NCBI GenBank assembly: GCA_964578535.1
Contig: CAZODI010000005.1
Span: 45,602 to 109,601 of the forward strand
Direction of reading: 5' to 3'
Source of the DNA: PHBD01 sp964578535
Lineage (GTDB): Bacteria; Desulfobacterota; Syntrophia; Syntrophales; PHBD01
DNA length: 64,000 bases
A program made the position numbers and the translations under genes. Positions 35,193 to 44,325 of this stretch are shown in pieces (position 1 is the stretch's first letter; every line of letters begins with the position of its first letter). Under the pieces are notes generated by a model. The model made no database searches. It worked only from the letters and a program-made list of their open reading frames with translations, and had not been told where the DNA came from.

Positions 35193-36770
35193 ATGAAATT
35201 GGCGGGGGTCGAAGAGATCCGGGCGATGGACCGGTGGGCGATCGAGAAGCTGGGAATCCCGGAAGAAATCCTGATGGAAAACGCGGGCCTGGCCGCGGTT
35301 GCGCTGCTGGACCGGAAAGTCGGTATCGCCGGGAAGCGCTTCGTCGTCCTCTGCGGAAGCGGAAACAACGGAGGGGACGGGCTGGTCGTGGCCCGGAAGA
35401 TCCATTCCCTGGGCGGAATCCCCAAGGTCTTCCTCCTGGGCGATCCGGACCGGTTCCGGGGGGCCTCGGCGACGAACTTCGGGATTCTCCGGCGCCTGCC
35501 CGTGGACATGCGCCCCGCGGAAGACCTCCTGGAGATCCGGAAGTACATCGTCCACGCCGACGCCGTCGTCGACGCCCTGCTCGGCACCGGCCTCGACCGG
35601 GATGTGTCCGGTCTCTACCGGGAGGCCATCGACCTCATCAACGACAGCGGACGAAGGACCCTCAGCCTGGACATCCCCTCGGGCGTCAACGGAGATACGG
35701 GAGAGATCATGGGCACCGCCGTGAAGGCCTCCTGGACGGTGACCTTCGGACTTCCCAAGCCCGGGAACGTTCTATACCCGGGGTTCGGCTGCTGCGGGGA
35801 ACTCGCCGTCTCCGGCATTTCCTTCCCGCCGGAGCTGACCGGCCGGGAGGAGCTGAAGATCGCACTGAACGGTTTCATCCCCCTGCCTCCCCGGGACCCG
35901 GAGGCCCACAAGGGAACCGTCGGGGACGCTCTCTTTATCGCCGGTGCCGCGGGCTACCTCGGAGCACCCCAGTTTGCCGCCCTGTCGTTCCTGAAGGCCG
36001 GCGGAGGCTACGCCCGGCTGGCGGCGCCCGCCTCGATCGTGCCCTTCCTGGCCCAGGGCGCCGCCGAGGCGGTCTTCATCCCCCAGCGGGAGACTGCCTC
36101 CGGCAGCCTGTCCCGGAGGAGCAAGGCGGACCTCCTGGCCGTTGCCGGGAAGGTGGACATGGTGGTCCTGGGACCGGGCCTTTCCCTGGCGGCGGAGACA
36201 CAGACGCTGGCGCGGGAACTGGTCAAGGGGATCGGGAAACCCGTCCTGGTCGACGGCGACGGCCTGACGGCCCTGGCGGCGGACCCTGGAATCCTTCGGA
36301 AACGGAAGGCATCGACGGTCCTGACGCCGCATCCCGGCGAGATGTCCAGATTGACGGGAAAGACCGCGGCCGACATCCGCCGGAACCGGATCGCCGTCCT
36401 CCAGGCCGCCGCTCGGGACCTGAAATCCATCATCGTGCTGAAGGGCGCCCACAGCCTGATCGGCTGTCCCGACGGCCGCGTCTTCGTCAACCTGAGCGGA
36501 AACACCGGGATGGCCACGGCGGGATCGGGGGATGTCCTCACGGGGACGATCGCCGCCATGTTCGGGATGGGCCTGCCGATGGAAGAGGCCGTCCGGAAGG
36601 GGGTCTTCCTCCACGGCCTGGCGGGGGACCTGGCGGCCGCGGCAAAGGGGGAGGACGGCATCACCGCCCGGGACATCCTGGAATTCCTGCCCGCCGCCCT
36701 GAAGCAGGACCGGGAGACGCCGCCGGAACGGGAGCCTGCCCACTGCCGGTTTCCGACCGTCATCGGCTGA
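35193..36770 (+). CDS. nnr: Bifunctional NAD(P)HX epimerase / ADP-dependent dehydratase
   Basis: A 525-aa metabolite-repair enzyme. The N-terminal YjeF_N domain epimerises hydrated NAD(P)H: EILMENAGLAAVALL, and CGSGNNGGDGLVVARKIHSLGG split over the Rossmann core. The C-terminal ribokinase-like domain dehydrates the S-epimer with ADP: VVLGPGLSLAAETQ, VLTPHPGEMSRLTG and ATAGSGDVLTGTIAAMFGMG. The length is typical for the bacterial fusion. It starts 13 bp after the CoA-transferase/GNAT gene and likely shares its transcript. Confidence 0.94.
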   Translation: MKLAGVEEIRAMDRWAIEKLGIPEEILMENAGLAAVALLDRKVGIAGKRFVVLCGSGNNGGDGLVVARKIHSLGGIPKVFLLGDPDRFRGASATNFGILRRLPVDMRPAEDLLEIRKYIVHADAVVDALLGTGLDRDVSGLYREAIDLINDSGRRTLSLDIPSGVNGDTGEIMGTAVKASWTVTFGLPKPGNVLYPGFGCCGELAVSGISFPPELTGREELKIALNGFIPLPPRDPEAHKGTVGDALFIAGAAGYLGAPQFAALSFLKAGGGYARLAAPASIVPFLAQGAAEAVFIPQRETASGSLSRRSKADLLAVAGKVDMVVLGPGLSLAAETQTLARELVKGIGKPVLVDGDGLTALAADPGILRKRKASTVLTPHPGEMSRLTGKTAADIRRNRIAVLQAAARDLKSIIVLKGAHSLIGCPDGRVFVNLSGNTGMATAGSGDVLTGTIAAMFGMGLPMEEAVRKGVFLHGLAGDLAAAAKGEDGITARDILEFLPAALKQDRETPPEREPAHCRFPTVIG

Positions 36771-36800
36771 CGGGTCTCCGGAAAAGCTTTTTTCGGTGAA

Positions 36801-37790
36801 TCAGGTCCGCCGTTCGAGGATAAACCCGGCGATGGCGAGCAGATGCTGCCTGGCCTCGGAGGAATCGAATCCGTCCAGGCATGCCCTCGCCTCCGCCACG
36901 AACGCCTCCGCCTTCCCGAGGGTATAGGAAATGCCGCCGTGACGGCGGATGCAGTCCACCACTTCCCCGACCCCGTCAGCGCCGCCCGTTCGCTTCATCT
37001 CCTCGACCAGGCCGATGACCCGGTTGCGCTCCGCTTCGGGGCAGCGAGCCAGTGCCGCAATCAGCGGCAGGGTCAGTTTTCCCTCCTGGAGGTCCTTGCC
37101 GACGGTCTTGCCGAAGAGGGCCTCCTCGGCCATGTAGTCCAGGGTGTCGTCGGTCATCTGGAAAGCCATGCCCAGGAGAAGGCCGAAGCGCCGGAGCGCC
37201 TCCACGCCCGCCGCCCCCCGGTCACCCAGAATCCCGCCGATGGCGCAGGCCGCCGCCATCAGGATGGCCGTCTTCTTCTCGATGATGGTCAGGTAGTCCT
37301 CTTCCGTGATGCGGACGTCCCCGCTCCGGATAAGCTGAAAGACTTCCCCCTCGGACATGATGTTTGTCGTCTCCGACATCAGGCGGAGCACGTCGATGCT
37401 CCCGTCGTCCGAGAGGATGCGGAAGGACTTGGAATAGAGAAAATCCCCGACGAGAACGCTGGCGGCGTTGCCCCAGACCGTGTTGGCCGAGGCCTTGCCC
37501 CGGCGGAGCTGTCCCTCGTCGATGACGTCGTCGTGGAGAAGGGTGGCCGTGTGGATGAACTCCAGTACCGCGGCAAGGCGGGCGCATCGTTCGCCCCGGT
37601 ATCCGCTCAGGTCGGCGCAGGCAATCAGAAGCAGGGGCCGGAAACGCTTCCCGCCGCTGCCGATCAGGTAGCGCGAGATCTCCGGAATCAGGGCCACCTC
37701 GGAGCGGAGCTCCCGCTCCATGAAGGTCTCGACCTGCCGGAGATCGCCGGCGTAATGCTGGAAGACATCCTGGATCGTCATGGAAACCAC
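36801..37790 (-). CDS. Polyprenyl diphosphate synthase (octaprenyl-type)
   Basis: A 329-aa trans-prenyltransferase that builds the isoprenoid chain of respiratory quinones. GGKRFRPLLLI, the first Asp-rich motif LLHDDVIDEGQLRRG and the second, MTDDTLDYMAEE, are all present, with GKDLQEGKLTLPLI after the latter. The spacing before the first motif suggests long-chain products, but chain length cannot be read. It converges with nnr and lies downstream of the OFA transporter terminator on the same strand. Confidence 0.9.
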   Translation of the reverse strand: MVSMTIQDVFQHYAGDLRQVETFMERELRSEVALIPEISRYLIGSGGKRFRPLLLIACADLSGYRGERCARLAAVLEFIHTATLLHDDVIDEGQLRRGKASANTVWGNAASVLVGDFLYSKSFRILSDDGSIDVLRLMSETTNIMSEGEVFQLIRSGDVRITEEDYLTIIEKKTAILMAAACAIGGILGDRGAAGVEALRRFGLLLGMAFQMTDDTLDYMAEEALFGKTVGKDLQEGKLTLPLIAALARCPEAERNRVIGLVEEMKRTGGADGVGEVVDCIRRHGGISYTLGKAEAFVAEARACLDGFDSSEARQHLLAIAGFILERRT

Positions 37791-37849
37791 CGGTTGGAAG
37801 TGAGCCCGATGATAGGGAAGAGGGGGAGTCTTGTCAATCCGAATCGGGC

Positions 37850-37881
37850 AAAAAAAAGGCGCCGGCCTCAGGGCCGGCGCC
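37850..37881 (-). terminator. rho-independent terminator of the OFA transporter gene
   Basis: On the minus strand, a perfect 10-bp GC-rich stem (GGCGCCGGCC with GGCCGGCGCC), 4-nt loop, then eight T. It lies 38 bp after the transporter stop. Confidence 0.88.
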
Positions 37882-37919
37882 GCTTCAGTCTGCTTGGAGT
37901 TTCAAGACTCCAGGATCAA

Positions 37920-39245
37920 TCAGGCCTTGGAAGGCTGCTTCAGCATCCATATGATGGCAATGGATGCCAGGCACATGACACCGGAAATGATGAAGGACGT
38001 AGAGTAGTCGCCGGCGCCGTACTGCTTCACCACTTGGACCCCCTTGTCCATGGCCTCGTAGGGAATCTGGCCGACGATGGACATAAGCTTCGGGGCCAGC
38101 CAGGGACCGAACAGGCCGCCGGCACCGTAGGCCGCGAACATCAGGCCGTAGTTGGCGCCCACATTCTTCGTCCCGAAGTAGTCCGCCGTGATCGCCGGGT
38201 AGAGCCCGAGGTAACCACCGAAGCAGAACCCGATGGAGCACACGCCGAAGAGATACAGGGGGTAGCTGGTGAACATCTTGAGGACCAGCATGATGACGCC
38301 GGCAAAGGCAAAGAGAATGTACAGGGTGTTCTTGCGGCCGATGACGTCGGAAACCTGGCCCCAGACAAGGCGTCCGGCCGCATTCAGGATCGCGACGATC
38401 ATGACGGCCAGCGCTCCCTGGTCGGCAATGGTCTTGAAGGCGTCCTTCGTGATCGTGGGCATTGTCTTCGCCATCTCGATCATGGACGGAGCCTGCCACA
38501 TGTTCGTGATGTTCATGATGATCATGAGGCCGGCCGTACAACCGGCAAAATAGGTGATCCAGAGAAAATAGAACTGGGGCGTTTTGAGCATTTCGCCGGT
38601 CGTGAAATCGCTTCCGGACGATGCTTTCGCACCAACGGCCGGTGCCGGTGGATTCCATCCCTCAGGCTTGTAGCCGGCCGGGGGAACCACCATGAGCTGG
38701 GCGCCAAGAATGACGGCAACCAGGAAAATGATACCAAGATACATGAAGGTCGGCATGATGCCCGAAGAGGCGATGAACGCCTTGGCGATGGGGGTGAAAA
38801 CCAGGGCGCCGGCACCGAACCCGGCCACAGCCAGCCCCGTAATCATGCCGCGTTTGTCCGGGAACCACTTCACACAGGTGGCGATGGGACAGACATAAGC
38901 GGCGCCGATGCCGATGCCGCCTATGACTGCGAAGGACAGGGTGAACATCATGAGGCTGTCCGCGAAGGACGCAAGGATAAGGCCGAGGCCAAGCATGGCG
39001 CCGCCCACGGTGGCAACGATCCGGGGCCCGATCTTATCCTGAATCTTGCCGGCAAAGATAACGCCCATGGCAAAGAAAGCCAGAATCAACTGGGCAGGGA
39101 GCGCCAGGTCGGTGGCACTCCAGGTTGGAAATCGGGCACTCAGGCCCGGCTTGAAGACACTGTAAATGTAAACGGCGCCCAAACTGACCTGGATCAGCAT
39201 CGCGCCCACAACCACCAGCCACCGATTGAAGGTCTTCTCTGCCAT
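37920..39245 (-). CDS. OFA-family MFS transporter (oxalate/formate antiporter-like)
   Basis: A 441-aa membrane protein with 12 predicted helices. FNRWLVVVGAMLIQVSLGAV at the N-terminus, GIGIGAAYVCPIATCVKWFP and GAGALVFTPIAKAFI match the oxalate/formate antiporter family. The known members move small carboxylates; the substrate here is not determinable. A strong AAAGGAGG ribosome-binding site precedes the ATG, and a terminator follows. It is flanked by mobA and the polyprenyl synthase gene, both on the same strand. Confidence 0.87.
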   Translation of the reverse strand: MAEKTFNRWLVVVGAMLIQVSLGAVYIYSVFKPGLSARFPTWSATDLALPAQLILAFFAMGVIFAGKIQDKIGPRIVATVGGAMLGLGLILASFADSLMMFTLSFAVIGGIGIGAAYVCPIATCVKWFPDKRGMITGLAVAGFGAGALVFTPIAKAFIASSGIMPTFMYLGIIFLVAVILGAQLMVVPPAGYKPEGWNPPAPAVGAKASSGSDFTTGEMLKTPQFYFLWITYFAGCTAGLMIIMNITNMWQAPSMIEMAKTMPTITKDAFKTIADQGALAVMIVAILNAAGRLVWGQVSDVIGRKNTLYILFAFAGVIMLVLKMFTSYPLYLFGVCSIGFCFGGYLGLYPAITADYFGTKNVGANYGLMFAAYGAGGLFGPWLAPKLMSIVGQIPYEAMDKGVQVVKQYGAGDYSTSFIISGVMCLASIAIIWMLKQPSKA

Positions 39246-39279
39246 GAAAGCGATTCCTCCTTTTATAAAATGCGCCGCT

Positions 39280-39327
39280 ATCTAACACACATGTCCCCGG
39301 ATGTCCAACACATATTTCCAGTTGGAC
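39280..39327 (-). promoter_or_regulatory. candidate promoter with operator-like inverted repeat, OFA transporter
   Basis: Minus strand TTGGAC (39308-39303), a 17-bp spacer and TTAGAT (39285-39280). A perfect 7-bp inverted repeat, GTCCAAC (39303-39309) and GTTGGAC (39321-39327), overlaps the -35 element and could bind a regulator. Confidence 0.38.
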
Positions 39328-39358
39328 CATTGCAGGATCGAGCATGAAATCTGTTGCT

Positions 39359-39964
39359 TTACGTTCTTTTCGGGAGATCCCGGAGCTGTTCCCGGGTGTT
39401 GACGTTGAGGAAGGGGTCCCGGCCGGCGAAAAACGGCGCTGTTTCCGCTTCCCCGACGGTGCGGACTCGAAATCCTTTATAAAATCCCGTGACTTTCCGT
39501 TCGTTCCGCTCCAGAAGGCCCCGGATGACGGGCAGGCATTTCCGGCTGTAGACGGCATGCAGAGGCTCCGGGCGATCGCTCCGGCAGGGAACGACGATGT
39601 CGTATCCCTCTGCCAGGGACACCAGGTGGCGGATGAAGGAGTCGTCCAGGTACGGCATGTCGCAGGCGCAGACAAAGGCCCGCGGAGCCTTGGCGTGGAA
39701 GAGGCCGGAATGGATTCCCGCAAGAGGTCCCATTCCCTTGAAGATGTCCGTCACTACGGTGACGCCGAGATCCAGGTACTCCAGGGGCTCGTTCGTCACG
39801 ACCAGGATCTCGTCGCAGACATCCCCGAGGATCCGGACGGCCCGGTCGATCAGCCGCTCCCCTTCCACTTCCAGGAAGGCCTTGTTGGTCCCCATCCGGA
39901 TGTTTTTCCCGCCCGACAGGATGATTCCCGCAGTGTGTTCCACGTTCCAGGCTCCGGATTTCAA
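39359..39964 (-). CDS. mobA: Molybdenum cofactor guanylyltransferase
   Basis: A 201-aa MobA-like nucleotidyltransferase that adds GMP to molybdopterin, forming the dinucleotide cofactor used by DMSO-reductase-family enzymes such as formate dehydrogenase. The nucleotide loop is GIILSGGKNIRMGTNKAFL, then MGPLAGIHSGL and VCACDMPYLD. The start overlaps the upstream lipoprotein stop by 4 bp (39961-39964). MobA activity suits an anaerobe with selenocysteine machinery, though no molybdoenzyme gene is in the window. Confidence 0.92.
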   Translation of the reverse strand: MKSGAWNVEHTAGIILSGGKNIRMGTNKAFLEVEGERLIDRAVRILGDVCDEILVVTNEPLEYLDLGVTVVTDIFKGMGPLAGIHSGLFHAKAPRAFVCACDMPYLDDSFIRHLVSLAEGYDIVVPCRSDRPEPLHAVYSRKCLPVIRGLLERNERKVTGFYKGFRVRTVGEAETAPFFAGRDPFLNVNTREQLRDLPKRT

Positions 39965-40638
39965 TTCATGCCGGGATACAGTTTCCGGGACCGGTCGACG
40001 ATCCTCTCGATGGCGTCGGTCAGGGCACCGTTCAACTGCGCCTGCAGGGTTTCCCGGGAGAAACCGATGTCCTTGAGGGAGGCGGTGCTCTCCACCGTCG
40101 TCCGGTGGACGATCTTCCTGCTTTTGATGTCGGCCATGACCAGCGTCAGCTTGACCTTCGCCTGGTAGCGGTTGACGGGATTGAAGCGATCCGAGCGGTC
40201 ACAGGTCACGTCCAGGGCGTCGATGGTTCCCCCCACCAGGACGTCTCCCCACTCGGGCCGGATCGTCTCCGTTCGGAGATCCCAGACCGGCGAGATGCCC
40301 GCTACGGAACAGCCGGAGCGCAGGAGGTAGGAGCGGATGCCCGCTGAAACGGCCTCCCCGGCGGTCACCCGCTCGGGCAGGACCGGGATCCGGCTCCCCC
40401 CGGCGTCGATCACCGTTCCGATCCGCAGGGGATCTCCGGAGGGCCTGGCGTCGCGGAGGGCCGCCACGGCCACCAGCCGGTCCCCGCAGGGCCTCTCCTG
40501 GACCGTGATCGGTTTTGTGGGCATGTACCGCAAGTCGATGCTGTAAAGGCTTGTCCCGGCACATCCCCCGAGGGCGGCCGCGAAGAACAGGATCACGCAG
40601 GCCGCCGAAAACATTTCAATGATTCCTTTGTGCTTCAT
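39961..40638 (-). CDS. YajG-like outer-membrane lipoprotein
   Basis: A 225-aa predicted lipoprotein: hydrophobic segment then the lipobox ALGGC, giving Cys lipidation. The following region (IDLRYMPTKPI, VAVAALRDARP, VLVGGTIDALDV, SLKDIGFSRETLQAQLNGAL) resembles YajG-type or transport-auxiliary lipoproteins with a ligand-binding alpha/beta fold. The function is unknown. The stop overlaps the mobA start, implying a shared transcript, with no clear functional link. Confidence 0.7.
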   Translation of the reverse strand: MKHKGIIEMFSAACVILFFAAALGGCAGTSLYSIDLRYMPTKPITVQERPCGDRLVAVAALRDARPSGDPLRIGTVIDAGGSRIPVLPERVTAGEAVSAGIRSYLLRSGCSVAGISPVWDLRTETIRPEWGDVLVGGTIDALDVTCDRSDRFNPVNRYQAKVKLTLVMADIKSRKIVHRTTVESTASLKDIGFSRETLQAQLNGALTDAIERIVDRSRKLYPGMN

Positions 40639-40747
40639 TTCTCACCTCTTGCGGATTCAGGAGATGTCCCGGCCGGATCCCGGCGGCGTTGAAATTCCCC
40701 TCCAGGGAAACTCTCGAACAATGGCGACGCCTCCGGCGCCCTGTCCT

Positions 40748-41956
40748 CTACGCGTTGTCCAGATCGACCGCCTCTGTCAGCCGGCCGGAGAAATCCGGGA
40801 TTGCCGCGGCAACCCGCACCCAGGCGCTCATGAGCGGAATGCCGACCGGATCCGCCTGGAATTTTTCCTGGGCCCGGCGAAGGGATCCGACGAAGGCCTC
40901 TGAGGCCTCGATCTCGCTGTGCCGGTCATACACGAGCCCGTTGATGAGGGAAAGAGCGTGGTACTTTTCCACGGTCACCCTGGAGTCCTCGATGTAGGCA
41001 GCGCACAGGGTCCGGTAGAACGCCTGGCTCATGACGACGCCGTCCTGGCTCAAGACCCGGAAGAGGGCCTCCGCAATGTCCGTGGCCATCCGGATCAAGC
41101 CTTCATCCGGCTTCTGCCGGTCGAGGGATTGATGCTTGTGTTCATAGGTGTCGGCGATCTCCACCTGGCAAATCCGGTTGACCGACGCCCTCCGGTACAC
41201 CTCGGAGAGGAGGGAAACCTCCAGGCCCCAGGTCGGGGAGATGCGCATGCCCCGGGCAAGGGTGGAGATAAAAGCGAATTCGCCCGAAAGGGGATAGCGG
41301 AAATTGCCCAGGTAGTCGAGAAACGCGTTGTACTCCAGGATCCGCTTCAGTGACCGGATCAGCGGCATGTAAAAGAGCCGCGTCACCCGGCCGTAGAGCC
41401 GGTCGGTCACCCGTGCATAATATCCCTTGCTGAACTCGAAATCAACGGCCGGGTGAACGACGGGATAGACCAGGCGGGCCAGCATCTCCGAACGGTAGTT
41501 CCGGATGTCCGTATCGTGAAGCGCCATGGCATAGACGCTCTCGTCCGCGAGGATGTAACCGATCGTCATCCAGACGGAGCGTCCCTTGCCGGGGGTGTCG
41601 AGATTGAAGTCGCTGCCCCGGAGCTCGTCATAGAGGGCCTGCATGCGGGGGCCGTCGTGCCAGACAATGCGGACTTCCGTCGGCAGGTCGGAGAGCAGAC
41701 GCCGGACACGCCGAAAATCCGCCTCGTTCGCCCGATCGAGCGAAAGAACGATGCGATGCAGGAATGTGACCTTTTTCAGCTCTTCCAGGATGGCCGGCAT
41801 GGATGGCGTGTCGAACTCGCTGATGAGGGCCGGCAGGAGCAGGGCGATCTTTCTCCGCCGGGCGATGGCCATGAGCTCCTCGTTCAGTTCGCCGGCGGGC
41901 CGTTCCCTCAGTTTTTGAAGCGTCGTGATCATTCCGTGCTGATAGAAATCGGACAT
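40748..41956 (-). CDS. gpgS: Glucosyl-3-phosphoglycerate synthase-like glycosyltransferase
   Basis: A 402-aa GT81-like retaining glycosyltransferase. LLLPALISEFDTPSMPAILE, GPRMQALYDEL, DTPGKGRSVWM and the DxD metal motif in ALHDTDIRNY are GpgS features; the family makes glucosyl-3-phosphoglycerate from NDP-glucose and 3-phosphoglycerate. GNFRYPLSGEFAF and SPTWGLEVSLLSEVY are also conserved. It is the third gene of the minus-strand cluster with a second glycosyltransferase (12 bp upstream) and an HAD phosphatase. The product is likely the osmolyte glucosylglycerate or a longer derivative. Confidence 0.82.
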   Translation of the reverse strand: MSDFYQHGMITTLQKLRERPAGELNEELMAIARRRKIALLLPALISEFDTPSMPAILEELKKVTFLHRIVLSLDRANEADFRRVRRLLSDLPTEVRIVWHDGPRMQALYDELRGSDFNLDTPGKGRSVWMTIGYILADESVYAMALHDTDIRNYRSEMLARLVYPVVHPAVDFEFSKGYYARVTDRLYGRVTRLFYMPLIRSLKRILEYNAFLDYLGNFRYPLSGEFAFISTLARGMRISPTWGLEVSLLSEVYRRASVNRICQVEIADTYEHKHQSLDRQKPDEGLIRMATDIAEALFRVLSQDGVVMSQAFYRTLCAAYIEDSRVTVEKYHALSLINGLVYDRHSEIEASEAFVGSLRRAQEKFQADPVGIPLMSAWVRVAAAIPDFSGRLTEAVDLDNA

Positions 41957-41968
41957 GGTCTTTCCTCC

Positions 41969-43219
41969 TCATGTTTTATTCCAGTGTTCCAGGAGATAGG
42001 GCTTCATTTCCTCGAAGGTTCGCGCCTGGTCCGCGAATAGCTTCTCCGCCCGGTCCGGATCCGCATCCTCCAATTCCAGGACGAGGGAGGCGACGCGCGC
42101 GTTGTAAAGGGGGATCATCGTGTCGAGGAGCTTCATGCGCTGCCGGGGCGCGGCGTGAAAAGCCGCGGCATAACGATAGACGATCCGCACCCAGGTCTCG
42201 ATGGGCAGGATGAAGCGGGATGTGCCGCCGGCCTCGGCCAGGTCCCGGATGACGGCATAGTCCGCCTCCTCGATGACCTGCCGCCACAATTCGCCGAAAT
42301 GGAAGAATCCGACCCGGAAATACTCGATCAGGGCTTCCTGGTTGACCGTGAACGGCTCTGGCGTTCCCCCGTCGCTCGTCCCGACCGTCGGGATATCACT
42401 GGACCCGTGGATGCCCTTCCAGAACGCGTCATGGGTTTCCATCATCTGAAAAATTGTCCCCACAACCTGCCGGAACATGGGGCTCAGATCCGCCGCAGGA
42501 TCCTTCCGGTCGTGGACCTTCACACCCATTTTGGCCTGACAGAGGCGGAAGCCGTCGACAATGGCCGTGGTGGTCATCCAGATGTCTATCCCGAAGCGGG
42601 CCACATCGGTCTCCCAGACGTCCTGTCTCAGAAAATGCCTGGCCATGGCTCCCGACAGCCCGAAGTCGCCGCCGATGGGCTGGCGGATTCGCCGGCCGTA
42701 GAGGGCCCGCGTCAGGTTGTGGGCGATCGTGTTGGTAATGGTCCCATCCAGCTTGAACCGATCGTAATCGGGGGCTACAAAGTCGTACCCCTCGAAGACC
42801 GGCTCCAGGAGATTCCGGACCCATTGGGGCGAGATGGAGATCAGGTCGGAGTCGAAAACGGCCAGTGCCCTGGGCCGGAGAAAGTCGGCGGCCTCGAAGA
42901 TCGCCCGCAGGGCCGATCCCTTGCCGGGGACCCCGCGATAGATCGTGACAACCTTTGCAATCAGGAATGTCTTCTCGTCAAACATATCGGCGATCTCCCG
43001 GGTGTCATCGGTGGATCCCCCATCGGAAACCATGATCAGGGAGTTGGCATTGGGATAATGCGTGGCCAGTCCATGAAAAACCATCTCCAGAACATGTTGG
43101 ACGGTTTTCCCGCTCTGGTAGCAGGGGATCCCGACAATAACATCCGCCTCTCCGAGGTGCTCGATCTGCCTCCTCACCCCATTCCTCAATGCCGTGCTGA
43201 AACGCTGATCCGGATTCAT
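41969..43219 (-). CDS. GT-A glycosyltransferase, likely second step of the solute pathway (MggA-like)
   Basis: A 416-aa GT-A glycosyltransferase. VIVGIPCYQSGKTVQHVLEM and MVSDGGSTDDTREIAD are the nucleotide-sugar-binding elements, and AVFDSDLISI the DxD motif. QPIGGDFGLSGAMARHFLRQ and FGIDIWMTTTAIVDGF resemble the mannosylglucosyl-3-phosphoglycerate synthase/GpgS superfamily. I infer that it adds a sugar to the GpgS product, by analogy with the Petrotoga mannosylglucosylglycerate pathway. It overlaps the phosphatase gene start by 4 bp and is followed by gpgS, so the three genes form one operon. Confidence 0.75.
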   Translation of the reverse strand: MNPDQRFSTALRNGVRRQIEHLGEADVIVGIPCYQSGKTVQHVLEMVFHGLATHYPNANSLIMVSDGGSTDDTREIADMFDEKTFLIAKVVTIYRGVPGKGSALRAIFEAADFLRPRALAVFDSDLISISPQWVRNLLEPVFEGYDFVAPDYDRFKLDGTITNTIAHNLTRALYGRRIRQPIGGDFGLSGAMARHFLRQDVWETDVARFGIDIWMTTTAIVDGFRLCQAKMGVKVHDRKDPAADLSPMFRQVVGTIFQMMETHDAFWKGIHGSSDIPTVGTSDGGTPEPFTVNQEALIEYFRVGFFHFGELWRQVIEEADYAVIRDLAEAGGTSRFILPIETWVRIVYRYAAAFHAAPRQRMKLLDTMIPLYNARVASLVLELEDADPDRAEKLFADQARTFEEMKPYLLEHWNKT

Positions 43220-44109
43220 GGTATCTCCTTTCCGCCGCGTTCGTCCCCTGTTCTGTCATCGACCTGCCCATTCCGTCCGTTTCCGGCGTTCGTCCCGTCC
43301 GATGCCCCGGTCCACCCCAGGATACCTTCAACCGCCCGCCGCCAGCCGAGGCTGCCGGGGACGTCCGCAACCATCAGCCCGGGGATTTGGAACCGCAGTC
43401 CCTTCCCGCCGGGTGAGGGGATCTGGACCGGATCGTCCACGGCCATGAGCAGAGGAATGTCGTTCCGGCTGTCTCCCAGACCGATGGTCCGGATCTCATC
43501 GCTCCAGGTCCTCTGGAAAAATTCCTTCACGAACCGTGCGGCGGTTCCCTTGTCCTGACCGCGGCGGACGAGGTGAAAAAAGCGCCCCCCCCGGGTGACG
43601 GAAAGGCCGATCTCCTCCGCCAGGCCGATCAGCTCGGGGAGCCGCTCCCCGTCGTCCAGAAGAAAGGGCTCGGAAAACTCCCTTTCCTTTGCCAGGCGCG
43701 CCCGTTCCAGGGGAAGGTCCGTCAGCCGCGCTACTTCTTCGACGGGCATGTCTCCAAAGCCGCGGAGAGGAATCCTCTGCCGAATCCGGGTCACAAACTC
43801 CCGAATTTCCCCATACGGCATGCCCAGCCGGACGGCAAAATAGGGTTCGCGCGCCGATCCCGGCATATATGGAATCCCCCGACAGCCCCTTGGGAAATAG
43901 ATGCCGCCTCCATTCTCAACGATGAAAGGCATCCGGAGCCCCATTTCATCCTGGATCGCTTCCACCTCCGCCCGGGTCTTGCTGGATGCGATCACGAGAG
44001 GAATGCCTTCCCGCCGGATCCGTTCCAGAACCGGCCGGGCATCCTCGAAGGAATAGTCATCGTGATTCAGGAGCGTCCCGTCGAGATCGGAAAACAGAAG
44101 CCATTTCAT
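43216..44109 (-). CDS. Mannosyl-3-phosphoglycerate phosphatase-like HAD hydrolase
   Basis: A 297-aa HAD-IIB phosphatase. FSDLDGTLLNHD is motif I, VIASSKTRAEVE motif II, and IGLGDSRNDIPLL motif IV; PFIVENGGGIYFP is characteristic of the mannosyl-3-phosphoglycerate phosphatase group. It would remove the phosphate from glycosyl-3-phosphoglycerate to release the final solute. The last ~30 residues (GASDGTNAGNG onward) form a low-complexity hydrophilic tail beyond the usual family end. It is first in the minus-strand operon, with AGGGA before the ATG and no evident promoter in the 216 bp behind it. Confidence 0.83.
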   Translation of the reverse strand: MKWLLFSDLDGTLLNHDDYSFEDARPVLERIRREGIPLVIASSKTRAEVEAIQDEMGLRMPFIVENGGGIYFPRGCRGIPYMPGSAREPYFAVRLGMPYGEIREFVTRIRQRIPLRGFGDMPVEEVARLTDLPLERARLAKEREFSEPFLLDDGERLPELIGLAEEIGLSVTRGGRFFHLVRRGQDKGTAARFVKEFFQRTWSDEIRTIGLGDSRNDIPLLMAVDDPVQIPSPGGKGLRFQIPGLMVADVPGSLGWRRAVEGILGWTGASDGTNAGNGRNGQVDDRTGDERGGKEIP

Positions 44110-44325
44110 CTGGATATCCCTTAACTGCAGCCTGTTTCGGCCATGCCGGGGTCTGCCTGCTTACCCGGGAGCCACTCCTGGAGGGTTTCCGGGAAGCCAC
44201 CGAACGGGGAAGAGTCTTCTTGTCCTGATAATGAGGCGATACGGGTGATAAACAGGAGTGGAAACGGAAACAAATGGAGAATTTTTCCCACCGTTATCGT
44301 AGTCACCCCGATCGTGTCAGACCAC

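Noticed and set aside
36843..39347. 834-codon plus-strand frame across the polyprenyl synthase and OFA genes
   Set aside because: It crosses a terminator and two promoters of genes on the other strand and has no domain resemblance.
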